6,191 nt of DNA from NCBI GenBank assembly GCA_959596495.1, contig CAUFXK010000096.1, positions 1 to 6,191 of the forward strand. Reading direction: 5' to 3'. The stretch is from an uncultured Collinsella sp. Its GTDB lineage: Bacteria; Actinomycetota; Coriobacteriia; Coriobacteriales; Coriobacteriaceae. A program made the position numbers and the translations under genes. Position 1 is the stretch's first letter. Each line of letters opens with the position of its first letter. This document shows, in pieces, positions 4,849 to 6,191 of the stretch. The notes under the pieces are model-generated. The model did not search any database. It worked only from the letters and a program-made list of their open reading frames with translations, and was not told the DNA's origin.

Positions 4849-5874
4849 CTAGCTATTAAGCTTGTTAATGTCGTCGTCGGTGATGGTGCCTTCCTGGCTG
4901 GACGATTTGTCCTCGGAGGATGCGGTCTCATTGTTGGAATCGGAGGACTCGCTGCCGGAAGACGTGGTCTCACTGGACTCAGAGTCGCCCGGCTGCACGT
5001 TAGCGCCCGAAACCGTCTTAGTGGTGAGGTCGTAGGGCATCGTGCCGTACCAGACGCAGTGGACCGCCTCGAGCGTGCCGTCGGCCGTAATACCGTCGAG
5101 GGCATCGCTCACGGCACGACACAGTTCGTCATTGGACGAAAGGCCTGCAACACCAAGCGTCGAGGGCGCCTCGAGCGCACCGACATAGGAGATCTCGCTC
5201 ATCAGGCGTGCAAGGTAGCCGCCGGCCGTGGAGTCGCAGATCACATAGTCGACCTCGCCGGACTCGAGCGCCTCAAAGCACTCGTTGATGTTGGAGTAAG
5301 TCTTTTGGTTGGCGGTGATGCTCTGCTTAGCAAGCGCCTCCTGCGAGGCCGAGGACATCTGGATACCCAGAGTAGACGTGTTAAGGGTATCGGTGGAAAC
5401 GCTCAGCGACCCACCATCGCTGGTTTTACCGAACACGGAAGCGGCATCGTACAGGCAGGTGCCGAGCGAGCTAACGTCCCCATCCGTGGAGTTGATCTCG
5501 CCGATAAAGATATCAGCCTTTTTGTCACCGAGCGCGGAACCTGCCGAGGACGCATCGACAAAGGCGACCTTAAGGCCCATGCGGCTTGCGAGGGCGCGGG
5601 CAGCGTCGACTGCATACCCCGTGAGCTCGCCGTCAGCGCTCTGCATGGCCTGCGGCGCATCGGAGGTATCGAGGGCAACCGTCAGGGTACCGGGAGTGAC
5701 CAGGGCATCATCCGACACCGTGGGCGTGACGGTCTCGTACTCGATCTGGTCGATCGTGGGAGTCGTGAACGCAGACAGCGGGTTGAACGCGCATCCGCTC
5801 AGGCCCAAAACGGCGATGACCGCCGCGGTCCCAGCACCTAACCGAGCCGCGTGCATCAAGCTGCCCCTCACCAT
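4849..5874 (-). CDS. Family-3 (amino-acid type) extracellular solute-binding lipoprotein with Ser/acidic tail, 341 aa
   Basis: The N-terminus is a lipoprotein signal peptide: basic residues, then a hydrophobic stretch, then the lipobox LSGC with lipidated Cys28. The protein is therefore exported and membrane-anchored. Residues about 62-277 fit the bacterial family-3 solute-binding fold: the opening strand GTLTVAL (62-68), GELTGYAVDAARALASRMG (82-100), ADIFIGEI (120-127), CFEALESGEVDYVICDSTAG (199-218) and a closing VWYG. Asp214 matches the ligand-amino-binding Asp. The usual T-x-x-R segment after the ADIFIGEI strand reads NSTDGDVSSLG, without the Arg that holds the ligand carboxylate. Residues 297-341 are a low-complexity Ser/Glu/Asp tail. 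Cys140, 199, 213, 252 and 273 may form disulfides. The start is uncertain: ATG 5874 has a weak CAGGG site, while ATG 5856 has GAGGGG seven bases upstream (335 aa, lipid Cys22). The frame stays open to 6180, but a lipoprotein needs the internal start. No permease or ATPase gene adjoins it. Confidence 0.85.
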   Translation of the reverse strand: MVRGSLMHAARLGAGTAAVIAVLGLSGCAFNPLSAFTTPTIDQIEYETVTPTVSDDALVTPGTLTVALDTSDAPQAMQSADGELTGYAVDAARALASRMGLKVAFVDASSAGSALGDKKADIFIGEINSTDGDVSSLGTCLYDAASVFGKTSDGGSLSVSTDTLNTSTLGIQMSSASQEALAKQSITANQKTYSNINECFEALESGEVDYVICDSTAGGYLARLMSEISYVGALEAPSTLGVAGLSSNDELCRAVSDALDGITADGTLEAVHCVWYGTMPYDLTTKTVSGANVQPGDSESSETTSSGSESSDSNNETASSEDKSSSQEGTITDDDINKLNS

Positions 5875-5896
5875 GTCCACTACCCTGCCTTCTGTG

Positions 5897-5921
5897 TCGT
5901 ATACGATCCGTGCGTTGCACG
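5897..5921. promoter_or_regulatory. Paired palindromes upstream of the lipoprotein gene
   Basis: TCGTATACGA (5897-5906) is a perfect 10-base palindrome. It is followed by CGTGC-GTT-GCACG (5909-5921), a five-base inverted repeat. They sit 23-47 bases before the ATG at 5874. TATACG inside the first could serve as a -10 element on the minus strand, but no good -35 is visible. An operator role is inference. Confidence 0.35.
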
Positions 5922-6108
5922 AAATATCAGATTGTTCCCACCAGCTGACCTGGTATTTGACCCCACACTTGCGCACCGGGGTGTTTGCTCGGGAGGCCGC
6001 AGCCACCTTCACGACTGGCCCGCTCGCCCGCGAGGCGGTATTGCCCCAAAGAAAGTAGAACGGACGGTGCGGCTTACATCTAGGACGCGCCATGATCGCG
6101 CCGCGCGC

Positions 6109-6142
6109 ACGCGGTCGCTTACGTGGATCCCTTTGACCGCGT
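6109..6142. repeat. Perfect 8-base inverted repeat, 18-base spacer
   Basis: ACGCGGTC (6109-6116) and GACCGCGT (6135-6142) are exact reverse complements separated by 18 bases. They sit in the gene-free, very GC-rich end of the window. In such GC-rich DNA a chance repeat is possible, and no T-run follows on either strand. Confidence 0.45.
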
Positions 6143-6191
6143 CTGTCTTGGACTAGGACGGGCATTTCGTCCGTCCGCAACCACAGCCTGG

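Larger units (their letters stand above)
5875..6191. other. 317 bases without a convincing gene
   Basis: The minus frame of the lipoprotein stays open to 6180, but its translation is rich in Trp, Cys, Arg and Pro and resembles no protein I know. A plus-strand frame at 5851-6156 is equally unconvincing. The stretch contains several inverted repeats: 5897-5906, 5909-5921, 6109-6116 with 6135-6142, and 6156-6160 with 6168-6172. It should hold the lipoprotein promoter. I do not recognise a tRNA, tmRNA, RNase P RNA, SRP RNA or known riboswitch. Confidence 0.5.

Noticed and set aside
6050..6090. Plus-strand AGAAC...CGGCTTACATC resembling the conserved 3' end of RNase P RNA
   Set aside because: The spacing between the two blocks is wrong and none of the other conserved RNase P blocks is present nearby. 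Likely chance.
5875..6180. N-terminal extension of the lipoprotein to a 443-residue product
   Set aside because: The added 102 residues precede a normal lipoprotein signal peptide, which would then be internal and non-functional. Their composition is unlike a folded domain.

Overview
This is a GC-rich bacterial window in which every gene I can support lies on the minus strand. Dense spacing, strong GC bias at third codon positions and the protein content (DegV-family protein, long-form hibernation factor, lipoprotein with an LSGC lipobox, NAD-type isocitrate dehydrogenase) fit a high-GC Gram-positive. My best guess is a gut actinomycete of the Coriobacteriia (Collinsella-like). The taxonomic guess rests on overall protein character, not on a marker gene.

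Read in the direction of transcription, from high to low coordinates, the layout has three parts. First (6191-4749) comes about 317 bases with no convincing gene, then a family-3 solute-binding lipoprotein (5874-4849), a hairpin (4840-4803) and a strong intrinsic terminator (4782-4749). Second (4748-3886) comes a roughly 217-base leader containing a perfect inverted repeat, then the long-form ribosome hibernation promoting factor hpf (4531-3947), a short palindrome and another strong intrinsic terminator. Third (3885-1) comes a DegV-family lipid-binding protein (3867-2914), a 98-base gap with a possible promoter, and a tightly packed four-gene cluster: a beta-hydroxyacid dehydrogenase with a His/Cys-rich tail (2815-1736), a small membrane protein (1730-1302), a HEAT-repeat protein (1286-588) and the N-terminal half of an NAD-type isocitrate dehydrogenase, cut by the window edge (581-1).

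The four-gene cluster has gaps of only 5, 15 and 6 bases. Twice, the last two Glu codons of one gene (GAG GAG, just before the stop) also form the Shine-Dalgarno sequence of the next, so translational coupling is likely. The two enzymes are both pyridine-nucleotide dehydrogenases. The two proteins between them have no function I can name.

The most unusual item is the C-terminal extension of the beta-hydroxyacid dehydrogenase: about 51 residues with 14 His and 9 Cys, built from a 12-residue unit repeated at an exact 36-base period. It looks like a metal-binding tail grafted onto a housekeeping-type oxidoreductase. I see no CRISPR array, insertion sequence, phage gene, tRNA or rRNA. Most of the window is ordinary chromosomal sequence.
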